Counted from the stretch's first letter, positions 11,103 to 21,039 are shown. The stretch is DNA of 49,187 nt from Synechococcus sp. GreenBA-s (GCF_024345855.1 NZ_JAGQBX010000018.1:1-49187), one strand, 5' to 3'. Numbers and translations: made by a program. The notes: generated by a model not told the origin, from the letters alone.

Positions 11103-11594
11103 TCAGCTAGAGGCTGGCGGCCGCTTGAAGGAGCTGCGCAGCCGTCCCACGTTCAGCCCGATCTGCTCAAGGCCCAGCAGGCTGCCCGGCGCGTCCTCCC
11201 AGCTGGAGGAGAGCACGCCGTAGCTCAGGCCCAGTAGACCCAGCAGAAAACAGCCCCCGGACGCCACCAGGGTGATGCCGGGGGGGATGTCGAGGATGGA
11301 GCGGCTCACCAGCAGGTAGCTGGCGATGAACACGCCCATCCCCAGAACGCTGGGGATGCCGGTGGCGATGGCGATGCGGCGAGCCATGCGGTTGCTGACG
11401 GCCGTCGGAATTCCCTGGGAGACGCTGCGACCAGGGGATCCTGCGGAGGACTTGCGGCCAGTCGATGGCTTACTGCCGCCAGCCACTTGACTGCCGGCCG
11501 CCTGAGCGCCAGGGGATCGGCCGGCAGCCGGCGATCCTCCCGTCTTGGAGGGGCGGATGCCGGAGCCGGCCTTGCCCTTGCCCTTGCCGGCCAT
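11103..11594 (-). CDS. PAM68-like photosystem II assembly protein
   Basis: Membrane protein of 163 residues. The first 60 residues are basic and Gly/Ser/Lys-rich (MAGKGKGKAGSG onward), probably facing the cytoplasm or stroma side. The conserved block NRMARRIAIATGIPSVLG leads into two transmembrane segments (about residues 75-93 and 104-126). A short conserved tail SSWEDAPGSLLGLEQ follows. This layout matches PAM68 (Sll0933 in Synechocystis), which aids early photosystem II assembly and insertion of CP43/CP47. It starts 8 bases after rpsO stops, so the two are probably one transcript. Arabidopsis naming is used because no bacterial symbol is standard. Confidence 0.88.
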   Translation of the reverse strand: MAGKGKGKAGSGIRPSKTGGSPAAGRSPGAQAAGSQVAGGSKPSTGRKSSAGSPGRSVSQGIPTAVSNRMARRIAIATGIPSVLGMGVFIASYLLVSRSILDIPPGITLVASGGCFLLGLLGLSYGVLSSSWEDAPGSLLGLEQIGLNVGRLRSSFKRPPASS

Positions 11595-11602
11595 GCCCGT
11601 CC

Positions 11603-11872
11603 TCAGCCCCGGATGCCGAGCTTGGCGATCAGGGTGGTGTAGCGCTCCTCGCTGTGGCTGCGCAGGTAGCTGAGCAGGCGCTTGCGGCGCCCGATCATCT
11701 TCAGCAGCCCCTGGCGGGAGGAGAAGTCGTGGATGTTCTTCTGCAGGTGACCACTGAGCTGGCTGATGCGCTCGCTCAGCATCGCCACCTGCACCTCAAC
11801 GGAACCGGTGTCGGTGCCGTGGGTCTGGTGGGTGTTGATCAGTTCCTGCTTCTGGATGGTGTCGAGCGACAT
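11603..11872 (-). CDS. rpsO: 30S ribosomal protein S15
   Basis: Binds 16S rRNA in the central domain of the small subunit. The 89-residue length from [12 protein letters not shown] is exact for the family. Motifs [33 protein letters not shown] and [12 protein letters not shown] are characteristic of the four-helix protein. ATG 11872 is preferred; the frame extends nine codons upstream without conservation. It lies 74 bases downstream of ruvA and just before PAM68 on the same strand. Confidence 0.98.
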   Translation of the reverse strand: MSLDTIQKQELINTHQTHGTDTGSVEVQVAMLSERISQLSGHLQKNIHDFSSRQGLLKMIGRRKRLLSYLRSHSEERYTTLIAKLGIRG

Positions 11873-11946
11873 GCGCGGCGTCTGGCCCTGACGGTGCAAA
11901 CAACCAACTTACCGCCCCGTGGTCAGGCCCCCGGGTCACTCCCGAT

Positions 11947-12609
11947 TCAGGCCGCCTGGCGGGACAGCCAGCGCAGCGATTCCCGCAGCCAGGCCTCGCC
12001 GTCCTCGGCGCCGGCCAGCCCCTGGCCGCCCACGGCCCGCAGGGCCCGATTGATCTCCAGGGGCTCGTAGCCCAGGGCCGCCAGGGTGAGCTGCAGCTCC
12101 TCCCGGGTGGCGGCCGCCGGCAGGGCCTCGCCGTCGCCGTCGCCGGCCTCCTGATCGGCCAGGGGATCCGCCAGCTCCAGGCCGGCCCCGAAGCGCTCCT
12201 GCAGGCGGCTGCGCAGTTCCACCGACAGCCGCTCGGCCGTGCGTTTGCCCACCCCCGGCGCCCGGGCCAGCAGCCGCAGGTCGGCCTGCACGATCGCCCG
12301 CACCAGCTCCTCGGTGGCCAGGGTGGCCAGCAGCCCGAGGGCCATCTGGGGCCCCACGCCGGTCACGGCCACCAGCTCGCGGAACAGGTCGCGCTCGTGG
12401 CGCTCGCCGAAGCCGTAGAGGGTCCAGCCGTCCTCCCGGATCGCCTGGTGCACGAACAGACTGAGCTCTGCCTCCCGATCCGGCAGCCGCTCCCACTGGC
12501 GGCGGCTCACCTGCACCTCGTAGCCCACCCCGTGGCAGACGAGCAGCAGCCCGCAGCGGTTGGCCTGCTGCCAGCGCTCGGCCAGTCGCCCTTGCAGCCA
12601 GCCGATCAT
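11947..12609 (-). CDS. ruvA: Holliday junction DNA helicase RuvA
   Basis: RuvA recognises Holliday junctions and loads the RuvB motor. The protein has 220 residues. Domain I (OB-fold) begins MIGWLQGRLAERW, with VCHGVGYEVQVS. Domain II holds the helix-hairpin-helix motifs FRELVAVTGVGPQMALGLL and LARAPGVGKRTAERLSVEL. Domain III at the C-terminus reads LTLAALGYEPLEINRALRAV and contacts RuvB. The Gly/Asp-rich linker near residues 150-165 is typical. ATG 12609 is only 30 bases from the divergent lipoprotein start. ruvB and ruvC are not nearby, and no LexA-like box is seen in the short intergenic space. Confidence 0.97.
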   Translation of the reverse strand: MIGWLQGRLAERWQQANRCGLLLVCHGVGYEVQVSRRQWERLPDREAELSLFVHQAIREDGWTLYGFGERHERDLFRELVAVTGVGPQMALGLLATLATEELVRAIVQADLRLLARAPGVGKRTAERLSVELRSRLQERFGAGLELADPLADQEAGDGDGEALPAAATREELQLTLAALGYEPLEINRALRAVGGQGLAGAEDGEAWLRESLRWLSRQAA

Positions 12610-12639
12610 GGAGGTCCGCCCACCCGTTGCCTGCGCCCC

Positions 12640-13125
12640 ATGCTGCCCGGTCCGCCCCGTCCCCGGTCTGCCCGATCCCAGTTCCGCGGGCGTCCGCTGG
12701 CGGGGCTCTGTGCCCTGCTGCTGGCGGCCGTGCTGGGCCTGGGGCTGGGCGGCTGCAGCGGCATCGGCCAGCCGCCCCACGGGGTGCTGCTCTCGGCCCT
12801 GGCGCTGCAGATCGAGCTCACCCAGCGGGATATCGCCTCGGCCCTCAGCCTGGAGGCCGGCGGTGGCCCCAGCGTCAGCCGGGTGCGGGTGGAGGCCCAG
12901 GAGCCGGTGGCCATCGGCGACACGCCGGGGCTGCATCTGAGCGGCCGCTTTGACTGGCGCCTGCCGGGCGATCCGATCCGGGTCGACAGCCCGTTCGAGC
13001 TCTACCTGCAGCGGGGCGACCGGGGCCAGAGCTGGCGCCTGGCCCGCCCGACGGGCAGCGGCGACGGCAGCCGCCAGGACTGGATCACCGACCCGCTGCC
13101 GCTGCGGGGCGAGGCCGCAGGCTGA
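12640..13125 (+). CDS. Small predicted lipoprotein
   Basis: Protein of 161 residues with a basic N-terminus, a hydrophobic segment (LAGLCALLLAAVLGLGLGG) and a lipobox ending LGGC-S, with Cys near residue 38. It is therefore probably exported and lipid-anchored. The mature part predicts beta structure (GLHLSGRFDWRLPG, PFELYLQRGDRGQSWRLARP). I do not recognise the family. It diverges from ruvA with 30 bases between starts. Its last 41 bases overlap the end of the convergent EamA gene. Confidence 0.7.
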   Translation: MLPGPPRPRSARSQFRGRPLAGLCALLLAAVLGLGLGGCSGIGQPPHGVLLSALALQIELTQRDIASALSLEAGGGPSVSRVRVEAQEPVAIGDTPGLHLSGRFDWRLPGDPIRVDSPFELYLQRGDRGQSWRLARPTGSGDGSRQDWITDPLPLRGEAAG

Positions 13126-13990
13126 CCAGGGTGGCGGCCAGCACCAGCGCCGCCCCGGCCACCGTCCAGCCGTCGAGGCCCTCGCCGAAGACCAGCCAGC
13201 CCCACAGGCCGGCGAAGGCCACCTGCACGTAGCTGATGGCCGTGGCCTGGGCCGCCGGCAGGGCCGTGAGGCCGCGGGTGAGCGCCACCTGTCCCAGCTG
13301 GGTGAAGATCCCCACCCCCACAAGCCACAGCAGCTCCACGGGGGTGGGCAGCACCGGATCGAGGGCCACCAGCGGCAGGCTCATCGGCAGGGCCACCAGC
13401 GGGAAATAGAACACGATCACCAGTGGGTGTTCGCTGCTGCCCAACGAGCGCACGCTCACGTAGGCCAGGGCGGTGAACAGCGCTCCGCCGATGGCGATCA
13501 GCACCGCCAGCGGCGGCAGGGCCGAGGCCCCCTGCAGCAGGCCCCCCGGCTGGGCCACCAGCAGCACGCCGATCCAGCCCAGCAGCATCGCCAGCAGCAC
13601 CCGCCGGCCGATCGGTTCCCCCAGCATCAGCCAGGCCAGCAGGGCCGTGATCGTGGGGTAGAGGTATTGCAGCACCGTGGCGGAGGCCAGCGGCAGCAGG
13701 GCCAGCGCGGCGTAGACGCAGAGCAGGGCCACGGTGCCGATGGCGCCCCGCAGGATCAGTAGCCCGCGGCGCTGCCCCCAGGGATCCACGCCGGCCCGCT
13801 GCAGCAGCCACCAGCTCAGGGCCACGCTCACGATCGCCCGGGCCAGCACCACTTCGGCGGCGGGGATGCGCCCCCCCACCTGCTTGACGCACACCCCCAT
13901 CAGGCTGAACGCCAGGGCGCTGGCCAGCATGGCGAGCACCGGCCGGCCCGGGGGGATCGCAGGCGCGGCGGTGGGGGCGGGGTCCGTCAC
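13085..13990 (-). CDS. EamA-family (DMT superfamily) transporter
   Basis: Integral membrane protein of 301 residues with about ten hydrophobic segments forming two EamA repeats (first near residues 15-135, second near 150-285). Features include LASALAFSLMGVCVKQVGG, the end of the first repeat at TALLAWLMLGEPIG, and the corresponding YVQVAFAGLWGWLVFGE in the second. The family exports or exchanges metabolites such as amino acids or sugars; the substrate cannot be told from sequence. GTG 13990 overlaps the stop of the upstream mscS-like gene as GTGA, indicating translational coupling. It converges on the lipoprotein gene with a 41-base overlap. Confidence 0.88.
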   Translation of the reverse strand: MTDPAPTAAPAIPPGRPVLAMLASALAFSLMGVCVKQVGGRIPAAEVVLARAIVSVALSWWLLQRAGVDPWGQRRGLLILRGAIGTVALLCVYAALALLPLASATVLQYLYPTITALLAWLMLGEPIGRRVLLAMLLGWIGVLLVAQPGGLLQGASALPPLAVLIAIGGALFTALAYVSVRSLGSSEHPLVIVFYFPLVALPMSLPLVALDPVLPTPVELLWLVGVGIFTQLGQVALTRGLTALPAAQATAISYVQVAFAGLWGWLVFGEGLDGWTVAGAALVLAATLVSLRPRPAAAAGR

Positions 13991-16170
13991 CCGTGGCGCT
14001 GGATCTCGATGGCGGTGGTGAAGGGGATCTCGATCCCCTCGCTGCCCAGGCTGGCCAGCAGGTCGCGGTTGAGCCGGTCGATGCCGTCCTTGAACAGGGC
14101 CAGGGAGCCGTGGCTGGAGTGGAGGCGGACCACCACGTCGTAGCTGACCTCCGAGATCGCCATCAGCTGGCAGCACTGCAGGGCGAAGTGCGGATCCCGG
14201 TGCACCACGCCGCTGATCAGCACGGGGAGCTGGCGCAACTGCTCGACCGTCGTGTCGTGGCTGACGCCGATCCTCAGCGTGGAGTGGCGCACCTGATCCA
14301 CCAGCTGCTGCAGCCTGAGCAGCAGCGCCTCCCGCACCGCCAGATAGGCCGGCCAGTCGTTCAGGGTCACGTGGGCCACGCCGATCAGCGTGAGCTGGTC
14401 GGACTGGACCTGTTCAATGCTCACCAGGGGCTCGATCAGCTCGGACACCGACTGCACGTGTTCGCGCACCAGTTGCAGCAGGTCGACCACCTGCTCTGGG
14501 GAGAGCTGGTTGTCGATCGTGAGGCGCACCTCCAGCGACTGCACCGGTAGGTCACCGCCATCGGCGCTGCGGCGCGAATAGTTCACGATCGTCTCCTCAT
14601 CGGCGATCGCGTTGGGGATCGTGATGCGGCTCTCCAGGGTCTGCAGCTCCAGCGAGCGCAGGCCGATCTTGGTCACGAAGCCCAGGTTGGAGCCGATGCG
14701 GCAGAACTCACCCACCCGGAGGGGTCGGTCGGTCTGGATCGAGAGGCCGGCAAACAGGTTGCCCAGCAGTTTGGAGGCCCCCAGACCGATGGCCAGGCCA
14801 GGCACCGCCGAGAAGGCCAGCACGGTGGTGGTGGGCAGCCCCAGCACGATCAGCAGCCGGTAGATCAGCACCACGGCTACGAATCCGCCCAGCACCCGGC
14901 ACACCGGCATCACCAGATTGCTCACCCGCCGCAGCTGCAGCTCCGAGCCGCCGCCCCGCAGCCGCACCAGCCACTGGGAAGCCGAGCGGCCCAGGGCCTC
15001 AAACAGGAAGAATAAGAAGCAACTGGCCGCTATGAAATAACAGATGTAAAAGAAGAACGTCACAATCACCAGCGGCACGCCGGTGATATTCACCAGACGG
15101 TCGATGAACACATCCGCCAGCCGGGTGATCGGCATCACCGGCAGGATGAGCAGCACCCGATACCAGGCCAGGTTGTCCTGGTGCCAGGAGCGGCGCGCCT
15201 GCTCTTCGTGGCTCTGCCAGTAGCGGTAGGTGTGTAGCAAGCACCGGAAGATCGCTAGCAGCAGCCAGCCGTAGAGCGCCAGGGTGAGGGTGGTGATGGC
15301 GATCTGGAACAGCGTCTGCCCGTAGAGGGAGAGTTCCAGGCCCCGCCGCACGCCAGGCGGCAGCCGCAGATACCACTTGGGCGGCACCAGATCCCCCGGG
15401 GTGGTGCTGTAGGTCCGATAGAAACCCGGGCTGGCGAAGGGTTGATCCAGTACCGGGTCCTGGCTGATCTCCGCATACATCCGGCCGATCTGGCCCACCG
15501 TATGCCGTGAGAACCGGAACCCTGCCGCGCCGTGGTCGGCGCCTGGCTCGCTGCTGAGCGTGATGGCCGTTTCCGGCAGGGTCCAGCTCTCGCTGGCCTT
15601 GCTGCGCTGGCTGTTGAGGACCTTGAACTCGGCGAGATCGGGGATGTGCAGCGGGGTGGTGCTGCGGGTGAACACGTAATCCAGAACCTGCTTGAGCTGG
15701 ATTGCGGCCTCCTTGGCCATGTCGTCGCGCACGCTCTCGGGGAAGGCGCTCCCATCCAGCGCCCGCACCGCCAGCGCGAACAGTTTCTGGGTTTCCGCGA
15801 TCTGCAGCTCGGCCGCGGGGCCCCAGAACCAGCCCTGATCCCCCTGCGGTTGGCGGGTGGCGCTGCCCAGCTCCCGGTTCACCCGTGCCATGACCGCATA
15901 GAAATTGAGCAGCGTCTCCCGCGGGCTCTCGCCCACCACCTGGCCCAGGGGCGCATCGCTCCAGCGGGCGGCGGCCTCGAGCAGCTCGGGATAGAAGGGC
16001 TGCGCACTGATCGGGATGGTGCGCCCGCCACCGACGACCAGGGCCGGCGCCCGAGCCACCGCCAGGGCTCCCTGCCAGGGCCCCAGAACGGCGAGCAGCA
16101 CCCCAAGCAGGCTCCCCAGGACGACCCGCCGCCAGCGCTGGTCGCCCCGCCCCCGTGTGCCGTTCCTCAC
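13987..16170 (-). CDS. MscS-family mechanosensitive channel, large form
   Basis: Predicted channel of 727 residues, much longer than E. coli MscS (286). A signal-like hydrophobic segment (VVLGSLLGVLLAVLG) starts the protein and about 240 residues of non-membrane sequence follow. Four or five transmembrane segments come next (about residues 285-450). The MscS pore helix and beta domain are seen in FSAVPGLAIGLGASKLLGNL, FAGLSIQTDRPLRVGEF and ITIPNAIADEETIVNYSRR. A cytoplasmic domain closes the protein. GTG 16170 is the chosen start, 114 bases from the divergent dnaG. The gene ends by overlapping EamA (GTGA). Gating ion and trigger are not inferable. Confidence 0.88.
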   Translation of the reverse strand: MRNGTRGRGDQRWRRVVLGSLLGVLLAVLGPWQGALAVARAPALVVGGGRTIPISAQPFYPELLEAAARWSDAPLGQVVGESPRETLLNFYAVMARVNRELGSATRQPQGDQGWFWGPAAELQIAETQKLFALAVRALDGSAFPESVRDDMAKEAAIQLKQVLDYVFTRSTTPLHIPDLAEFKVLNSQRSKASESWTLPETAITLSSEPGADHGAAGFRFSRHTVGQIGRMYAEISQDPVLDQPFASPGFYRTYSTTPGDLVPPKWYLRLPPGVRRGLELSLYGQTLFQIAITTLTLALYGWLLLAIFRCLLHTYRYWQSHEEQARRSWHQDNLAWYRVLLILPVMPITRLADVFIDRLVNITGVPLVIVTFFFYICYFIAASCFLFFLFEALGRSASQWLVRLRGGGSELQLRRVSNLVMPVCRVLGGFVAVVLIYRLLIVLGLPTTTVLAFSAVPGLAIGLGASKLLGNLFAGLSIQTDRPLRVGEFCRIGSNLGFVTKIGLRSLELQTLESRITIPNAIADEETIVNYSRRSADGGDLPVQSLEVRLTIDNQLSPEQVVDLLQLVREHVQSVSELIEPLVSIEQVQSDQLTLIGVAHVTLNDWPAYLAVREALLLRLQQLVDQVRHSTLRIGVSHDTTVEQLRQLPVLISGVVHRDPHFALQCCQLMAISEVSYDVVVRLHSSHGSLALFKDGIDRLNRDLLASLGSEGIEIPFTTAIEIQRHG

Positions 16171-16284
16171 CCGCTCGCCTGCCTGCCTGCCCGCATGCTG
16201 ACAGTCGCGGCGGCGCTGGCTCGGGCGGCATCCGCCGCCGCCCGTCCCCGGCAGAATCAGGGCGGCCCCCCCGCTGCCGCCTCC

Positions 16285-18426
16285 TTGAGCTTGCCCCGCC
16301 TGCACCCCCGCACGATCGAGGCCGTCAAGGAGCGGGCCGACATCGTGGATGTGGTGGGCGAGCACGTGGTGCTCAAGAAGAAGGGGCGCGAGTTCGTGGG
16401 GATCTGCCCCTTCCACGACGACAAGTCGCCGTCGATGACGGTGTCGCCCGCCAAGCAGTTCTATTACTGCTTCTCCTGCGGGGCCGGCGGCAACGCCATC
16501 AAGTTCCTGATGGAGCTGCAGCGCAACAGCTTCAGCGATGTGGTGCTGGAGCTGGCGCGCAAGTATCAGCTGCCGATCGAAACCCTCGAAGGTCCGCAGC
16601 AGGAGCGGCTGCGCCAGCAGCTCTCGCGTCGCGAGCAGCTGATGAAGGCCCTGGCCCTGGCGGCCGGCTGGTTCCGCTCCCAGCTGCGCAGCCCCGAGGG
16701 GGCCGGCGCCCTGGCCTATCTCAGGCAGAACCGCGGCCTGAGCGAGGCCACGATCGAGGGCTTCGGCCTGGGCTATGCCCCCGAACGCTGGGATGGCCTG
16801 CTCAGCCATCTGCAGCAGGTGGAGGGCCTGGCTCCGGAGCTGCTGGAGGCCGCCGGCCTGGTGGTGGCCCGCAAGGGTGGTGATGGCTTCTACGACCGCT
16901 TCCGCCACCGGGTGATGGTGCCGATCGCCGACCGCCAGGGGCGGATCATCGGCTTCGGCGGCCGCAGCCTCGATGGCGGTGAGCCGAAATACCTCAACTC
17001 CCCGGAAACGGAGGTGTTCGAGAAGGGCAAGCATCTGTTCGGCCTCGACAAGGCCTCCAGTGCCATCCGCAAGGACGACCGGGCCGTGGTGGTGGAGGGC
17101 TACTTCGATGTGATCGCCCTGCACGCCGCCGGCATCACCAATGCGGTGGCGGCCCTGGGCACGGCCCTCAGCAGCCAGCAGATCACCCAGCTGTGCCGCT
17201 GCTGCGACAGCAAGCGGTTGATCCTCAACTTCGACACCGACGGCGCCGGCGTGCGCGCCGCCCAGCGGGCCATCGGTGAGGTGGAGCAGCTGGCGCTGCA
17301 GGGCCAGCTGGAGCTGCGGGTGCTGCACCTGCCCGCCGGCAAGGACCCCGATGAGTTCCTGAAGGACCATGGCACCGGCGACTACCGCTCGCTGCTGGAT
17401 CAGGCCCCCCTCTGGCTCGACTGGCAGATCGAGCAGGTGCTGGAGGGCCGCGACCTGGCCCGCTCCGACGACTTCCAGCAGGCGGTGAGCGCCCTGGTGG
17501 CGCTGCTGGGCAAGTTGCCCCAGAGCGCCGTGCGCTCCCGCTACCTGCAGCAGGTGGCCGAGCGCCTGTCCGGCGGCCAGGCCCGGTTGGCGATCCAGCT
17601 GGAGGACGACCTGCGCCAGCAGGTGAAGGGCCAGCGCTGGCATGGCCGCTCCCAGAAGTGGGAGCAGCCCGGTGAGGCGGGGCTCCGGGAGCGGGCCGAG
17701 GCGGAGCTGCTGCGGCTCTACCTGCACTGCCCCAGCCACCGCGGCGCCATCCGCGCCGAGCTGCGCCGCCGGGAGCTCGACGACTTCGCCCTCTCCCACC
17801 ACCGGCGCCTGTGGGCCGCCATCGGCTCCCTCGAGGAGGGCAACCTGGGGGTGGGCCGGCTGGAGGCGGTGAACCGGGGCCTGGATCCGGGCCACGAGCT
17901 GGCGGATCTGGACCTGCCGCGGCTGCTGGGCGAGCAGCTGGTGGTGGAGCAGAGCGAGCTGCTCAACCGGCTGACGCCGCTGCTGGAACCCAATGAGGTG
18001 CAGCGCCTGGCCCTGGCCCAGCCGCTGCTGCAGCTGCGCGGCGCCACGGCCGCCCTGGAGCGCCAGCGCAGCCTCAAGCGCTGCCGCCACTTGCTCGATG
18101 CCTGGCGGGCCCAGAACCTGGAGACCCTGGAGCGCTGCATCGCCCGATTGCTGCAGGAGCCTGCCCCCGCCGATGGCGCCAAGATGGCGGGCGGCGGGGC
18201 CAGCGGCGCTCTCGTGCATGCCGGACTCGACATGGAGACGCGCATCGACGCGATGTTCCTCGAACTCAATGGCGATGCCCTGAAGTTCCAGGAGCTCTAT
18301 TATAACGAGCGCAAGCACATCACCCACCTCGATGCACAGCGACGCACTAGCTACGAGGAGGTGAGCCGTCCGGCAGCCGCAGGGGCAGCCGCTCCAACCG
18401 ACGGCCTGGAATCTCTCACGGCCTGA
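16285..18426 (+). CDS. dnaG: DNA primase DnaG
   Basis: Synthesises RNA primers at replication forks. The protein has 713 residues from TTG 16285 (MSLPRLHPRTIEAVKERADIV, matching cyanobacterial primases). The zinc-binding CHC2 domain is ICPFHDDKSPS with YYCFSCGAGGNAI. The TOPRIM core has VVVEGYFDVIALHAAG and FDTDGAG, giving the catalytic Glu and Asp residues. The C-terminal region is helical and should bind the helicase. An alternative ATG at 16195 would add 30 Ala-rich residues that look non-coding. The gene diverges from mscS and is followed by a 101-base gap before a signalling operon. Confidence 0.96.
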   Translation: MSLPRLHPRTIEAVKERADIVDVVGEHVVLKKKGREFVGICPFHDDKSPSMTVSPAKQFYYCFSCGAGGNAIKFLMELQRNSFSDVVLELARKYQLPIETLEGPQQERLRQQLSRREQLMKALALAAGWFRSQLRSPEGAGALAYLRQNRGLSEATIEGFGLGYAPERWDGLLSHLQQVEGLAPELLEAAGLVVARKGGDGFYDRFRHRVMVPIADRQGRIIGFGGRSLDGGEPKYLNSPETEVFEKGKHLFGLDKASSAIRKDDRAVVVEGYFDVIALHAAGITNAVAALGTALSSQQITQLCRCCDSKRLILNFDTDGAGVRAAQRAIGEVEQLALQGQLELRVLHLPAGKDPDEFLKDHGTGDYRSLLDQAPLWLDWQIEQVLEGRDLARSDDFQQAVSALVALLGKLPQSAVRSRYLQQVAERLSGGQARLAIQLEDDLRQQVKGQRWHGRSQKWEQPGEAGLRERAEAELLRLYLHCPSHRGAIRAELRRRELDDFALSHHRRLWAAIGSLEEGNLGVGRLEAVNRGLDPGHELADLDLPRLLGEQLVVEQSELLNRLTPLLEPNEVQRLALAQPLLQLRGATAALERQRSLKRCRHLLDAWRAQNLETLERCIARLLQEPAPADGAKMAGGGASGALVHAGLDMETRIDAMFLELNGDALKFQELYYNERKHITHLDAQRRTSYEEVSRPAAAGAAAPTDGLESLTA

Positions 18427-18482
18427 GGGGTTGGGCCTCTCCCGCGGGTGCCCCTGGAGCCACAAGCGGCTGGGGACAACCG

Positions 18483-18510
18483 CTGACATCGGCTTTCAAG
18501 TACCTATGGT
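18483..18510 (+). promoter_or_regulatory. Possible promoter of the HD-GYP/kinase operon
   Basis: CTGACA (18483-18488) and TATGGT (18505-18510) are separated by 16 bases and lie just ahead of TTG 18528, resembling a sigma-70-type promoter with a very short leader. Both hexamers are imperfect. Confidence 0.3.
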
Positions 18511-18527
18511 TAGATGGGGCCAGAGCT

Positions 18528-19703
18528 TTGAGACACTCCGTGATCCAGGGACCGGCCGCCGGCAATCGCTCGACGGTTCTCGCGGTTGACGACACACCGG
18601 AAAACCTCGACCTGATGTCGGGGTTGCTGCAGGATCGCTACCGGGTCAAGGTGGCGATCAACGGCGAGAAGGCCCTGCAGATCGCCCGCTCCGACGATCC
18701 CCCCGACCTGATCCTGCTCGACATCATGATGCCGGGTCTCTCCGGCTACGAGGTGTGTGCGCAGCTCAAGCAGGATCCCACCACTCGTGCGATCCCGATC
18801 ATCTTTCTCACGGCCATGACGGCCACCGAGGATGAGACCAAGGGACTGGACATGGGGGCCGTGGACTTCATCACCAAGCCCGTCAATCCACCGATCGTTC
18901 TGGCCCGGGTGGCTGCCCAGCTGCAGCTCAAGGCGGCCGCCGACTTCCTGCGCGACCAGAACAGCTATCTCGAGGCCGAGGTGCAGCGCCGCGGCCAGCA
19001 GCTCACCGCCATTCAGGACGTGACGATCCAGGCGATGGCGGGCCTGGCCGAAACCCGCGACACCGACACCGGCAACCACATCCGCCGCACCCAGCACTAC
19101 GTGAAGGCTCTGGCGCAGAAGCTGCGCGACCACCCCCGCTTCCGCGACGCCCTCGACGACCACACCATCGACCTGCTGTTCCGCTCGGCGCCCCTGCACG
19201 ACATCGGCAAGGTGGGCATCCCCGATCGCATCCTCCTCAAGCCGGGCCGCCTCACCCCGGAGGAGTTCGACATCATGAAGACCCACACCACCCTGGGTCG
19301 GGATGCGATCGCCACGGCCGAGCGTCAGCTCGGGCTGGAGGTGGGGTTCCTGAAATACGCCAAGGAGATCGCCTACGGCCACCAGGAGAAGTGGGATGGC
19401 AGCGGCTACCCCGAGGGCAGAGCCGGCGATGCCATTCCCCTCTCCGCCCGGCTGATGGCCCTGGCCGATGTCTACGACGCCCTGATCAGCCGGCGGGTCT
19501 ACAAGGAGCCGATGGACCACGCGCAGGCGCTCGACATCATTCGCCAGGGCCGTGGCAGCCACTTCGACCCCGACATCGTGGACGCGTTTCTGGCCATCCA
19601 GGAGCAGCTGCTGGCCATCGCCCACCGCTTTTCCGACAGCGACGCCGACCTGCAGCACAAAGCCGAGCAGATCACCATGATGACGGGAGACCCCCAGCCC
19701 TAG
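18528..19703 (+). CDS. Response regulator with HD-GYP output (RpfG type)
   Basis: Protein of 391 residues. An N-terminal receiver domain (about 14-135) has VDD, phosphoacceptor Asp65 in LLDIMMPG, and Lys in ITKPVN. A coiled-coil-like linker (about 136-165) follows. The HD-GYP domain (about 166-380) has His224-Asp225 in LHDIGKVGIPD, the H(x)nH ligands, GHQEKWDGSGYPEG and ALADVYDAL. HD-GYP proteins hydrolyse cyclic-di-GMP, so phosphorylation probably switches degradation. TTG 18528 is the first start; GTG 18540 is an alternative. It lies 14 bases ahead of a sensor gene and shares an operon with a large hybrid kinase, the likely phosphodonor. Confidence 0.93.
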   Translation: MRHSVIQGPAAGNRSTVLAVDDTPENLDLMSGLLQDRYRVKVAINGEKALQIARSDDPPDLILLDIMMPGLSGYEVCAQLKQDPTTRAIPIIFLTAMTATEDETKGLDMGAVDFITKPVNPPIVLARVAAQLQLKAAADFLRDQNSYLEAEVQRRGQQLTAIQDVTIQAMAGLAETRDTDTGNHIRRTQHYVKALAQKLRDHPRFRDALDDHTIDLLFRSAPLHDIGKVGIPDRILLKPGRLTPEEFDIMKTHTTLGRDAIATAERQLGLEVGFLKYAKEIAYGHQEKWDGSGYPEGRAGDAIPLSARLMALADVYDALISRRVYKEPMDHAQALDIIRQGRGSHFDPDIVDAFLAIQEQLLAIAHRFSDSDADLQHKAEQITMMTGDPQP

Positions 19704-19717
19704 GAGCGCGCTCCGCC

Positions 19718-21039
19718 ATGCGGATCAGGGCCGCCAATGCACTGATCACGGCGTTGTATCTGGCGTTCGCCATTGCCGGCGGGTTCGCCTTCCAGCGTTT
19801 TGATCGCGAGCGACTGCGGGAGGCCGGGGCCTACCAGCGCCAGCGCCATGCCAGCGACGAGCTGGCCCGCTTCCTGGCCGGTGCCACCCAGATCAGCAGC
19901 AGCGTGCAGGCCTTCACGGCCACCGGCGATTCCCAGTTCTCCCGCGCCTACTGGCAGGAGGTGGAGGTGACCCGCAGCCGCGAGCAGGCTACCCAGGCTC
20001 TGCTCGCCCTCGATCTCACCGACGATGAGAGCGGCCTGATCGCCGAGGCCAAGGCCCGCTCCGACTCCATGATCGGTGTGGGTGCCCAGGCGATCACGGC
20101 GGCGGAGCAGGGGGATCGGGCCCGGGCGATCCAGCTGGTGTTCGGGCCGGCCTACCAGCGCGCGCTGCAGGAGGTGCTGGAGCCCATCCGGCTGCTGCGG
20201 CACATGCTGGGGACGCGCCTCGACCGCGAGCTGGCTGAGGAGCGCCGCCTGGCCCAGGCGTGGTGGCGCCTCTGCCTGGCCCTGGCCATGCTCAACCTGC
20301 TGCTGGTGGTGGGTGTGCTGGTGCTGGTGTACCCGCGCTTCCTGGCCCGGCCGCTGCTGCGGCTCAACCAGCGGGTGCAGGCCCTGCTGGCGGGGGGGCA
20401 GCCCGCTCCCCTCGATCTGGGCCATGCCGCCACGGAGATCCGCGAGCTGGCCGTCTCGCTCGAGGCCTACCAGGCCATGGCCGACCAGATGGGCCGTGAC
20501 CAGTGGGCCAAGGCCCAGCAGGTGCGGATCACCGCAGCCCTGCAGCGGCTGCACGATCCGGCCGCCCTGGCCCGCTGCTTCCTCAGGGAGCTGGCGCCCC
20601 TGCTGGGCATCGCCTCGGCCACCTTCTACCTGCGGGACCCCGGCGCCGAGCAGCTGCATCTGGTGGGCTCCTATGCCCTGGCCGACCCGGCGGCGGTGCC
20701 GGCGCTGATCCGCTTCGGCGAGGGGTTGGTGGGTGAGGTGGCGCGCCAGGGCCAACCCATCCAGCTGGAGAATCCACCGGCCCGCTACCTGGCGATCGTG
20801 AGCGGCACCGGTGCCGCTCCGCCCGCCGAGGTGCTGGTGCTGCCCGTGGCCAGCTCGGAGCATCTGCTCGCGGTGATCGAGCTGGCCGCCCTGCAACCGC
20901 TGGCCCCCCACCAGCACCACCTGCTCACGGATCTGCTGCCGCTGCTGGCCCTCGCCCTGGAGGCCCTGCCGCCGGCCACGCTGCACCTGCCCCATCTCCA
21001 GCCCGCCACCGCCACTCCCGCTTCCACAGCCGCGTCGTC

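Noticed and set aside
16195-16284. ATG 16195 as dnaG start
   Set aside because: The extra 30 residues are Ala/Arg-rich and unlike primase N-termini. TTG 16285 gives the conserved MSLPRLHPRTIE beginning.
18499-18512. LexA-like box AGTACCTATGGTTA before the HD-GYP regulator
   Set aside because: Only the left half (AGTAC) matches; the right half has three mismatches to the consensus and does not resemble the two umu boxes.
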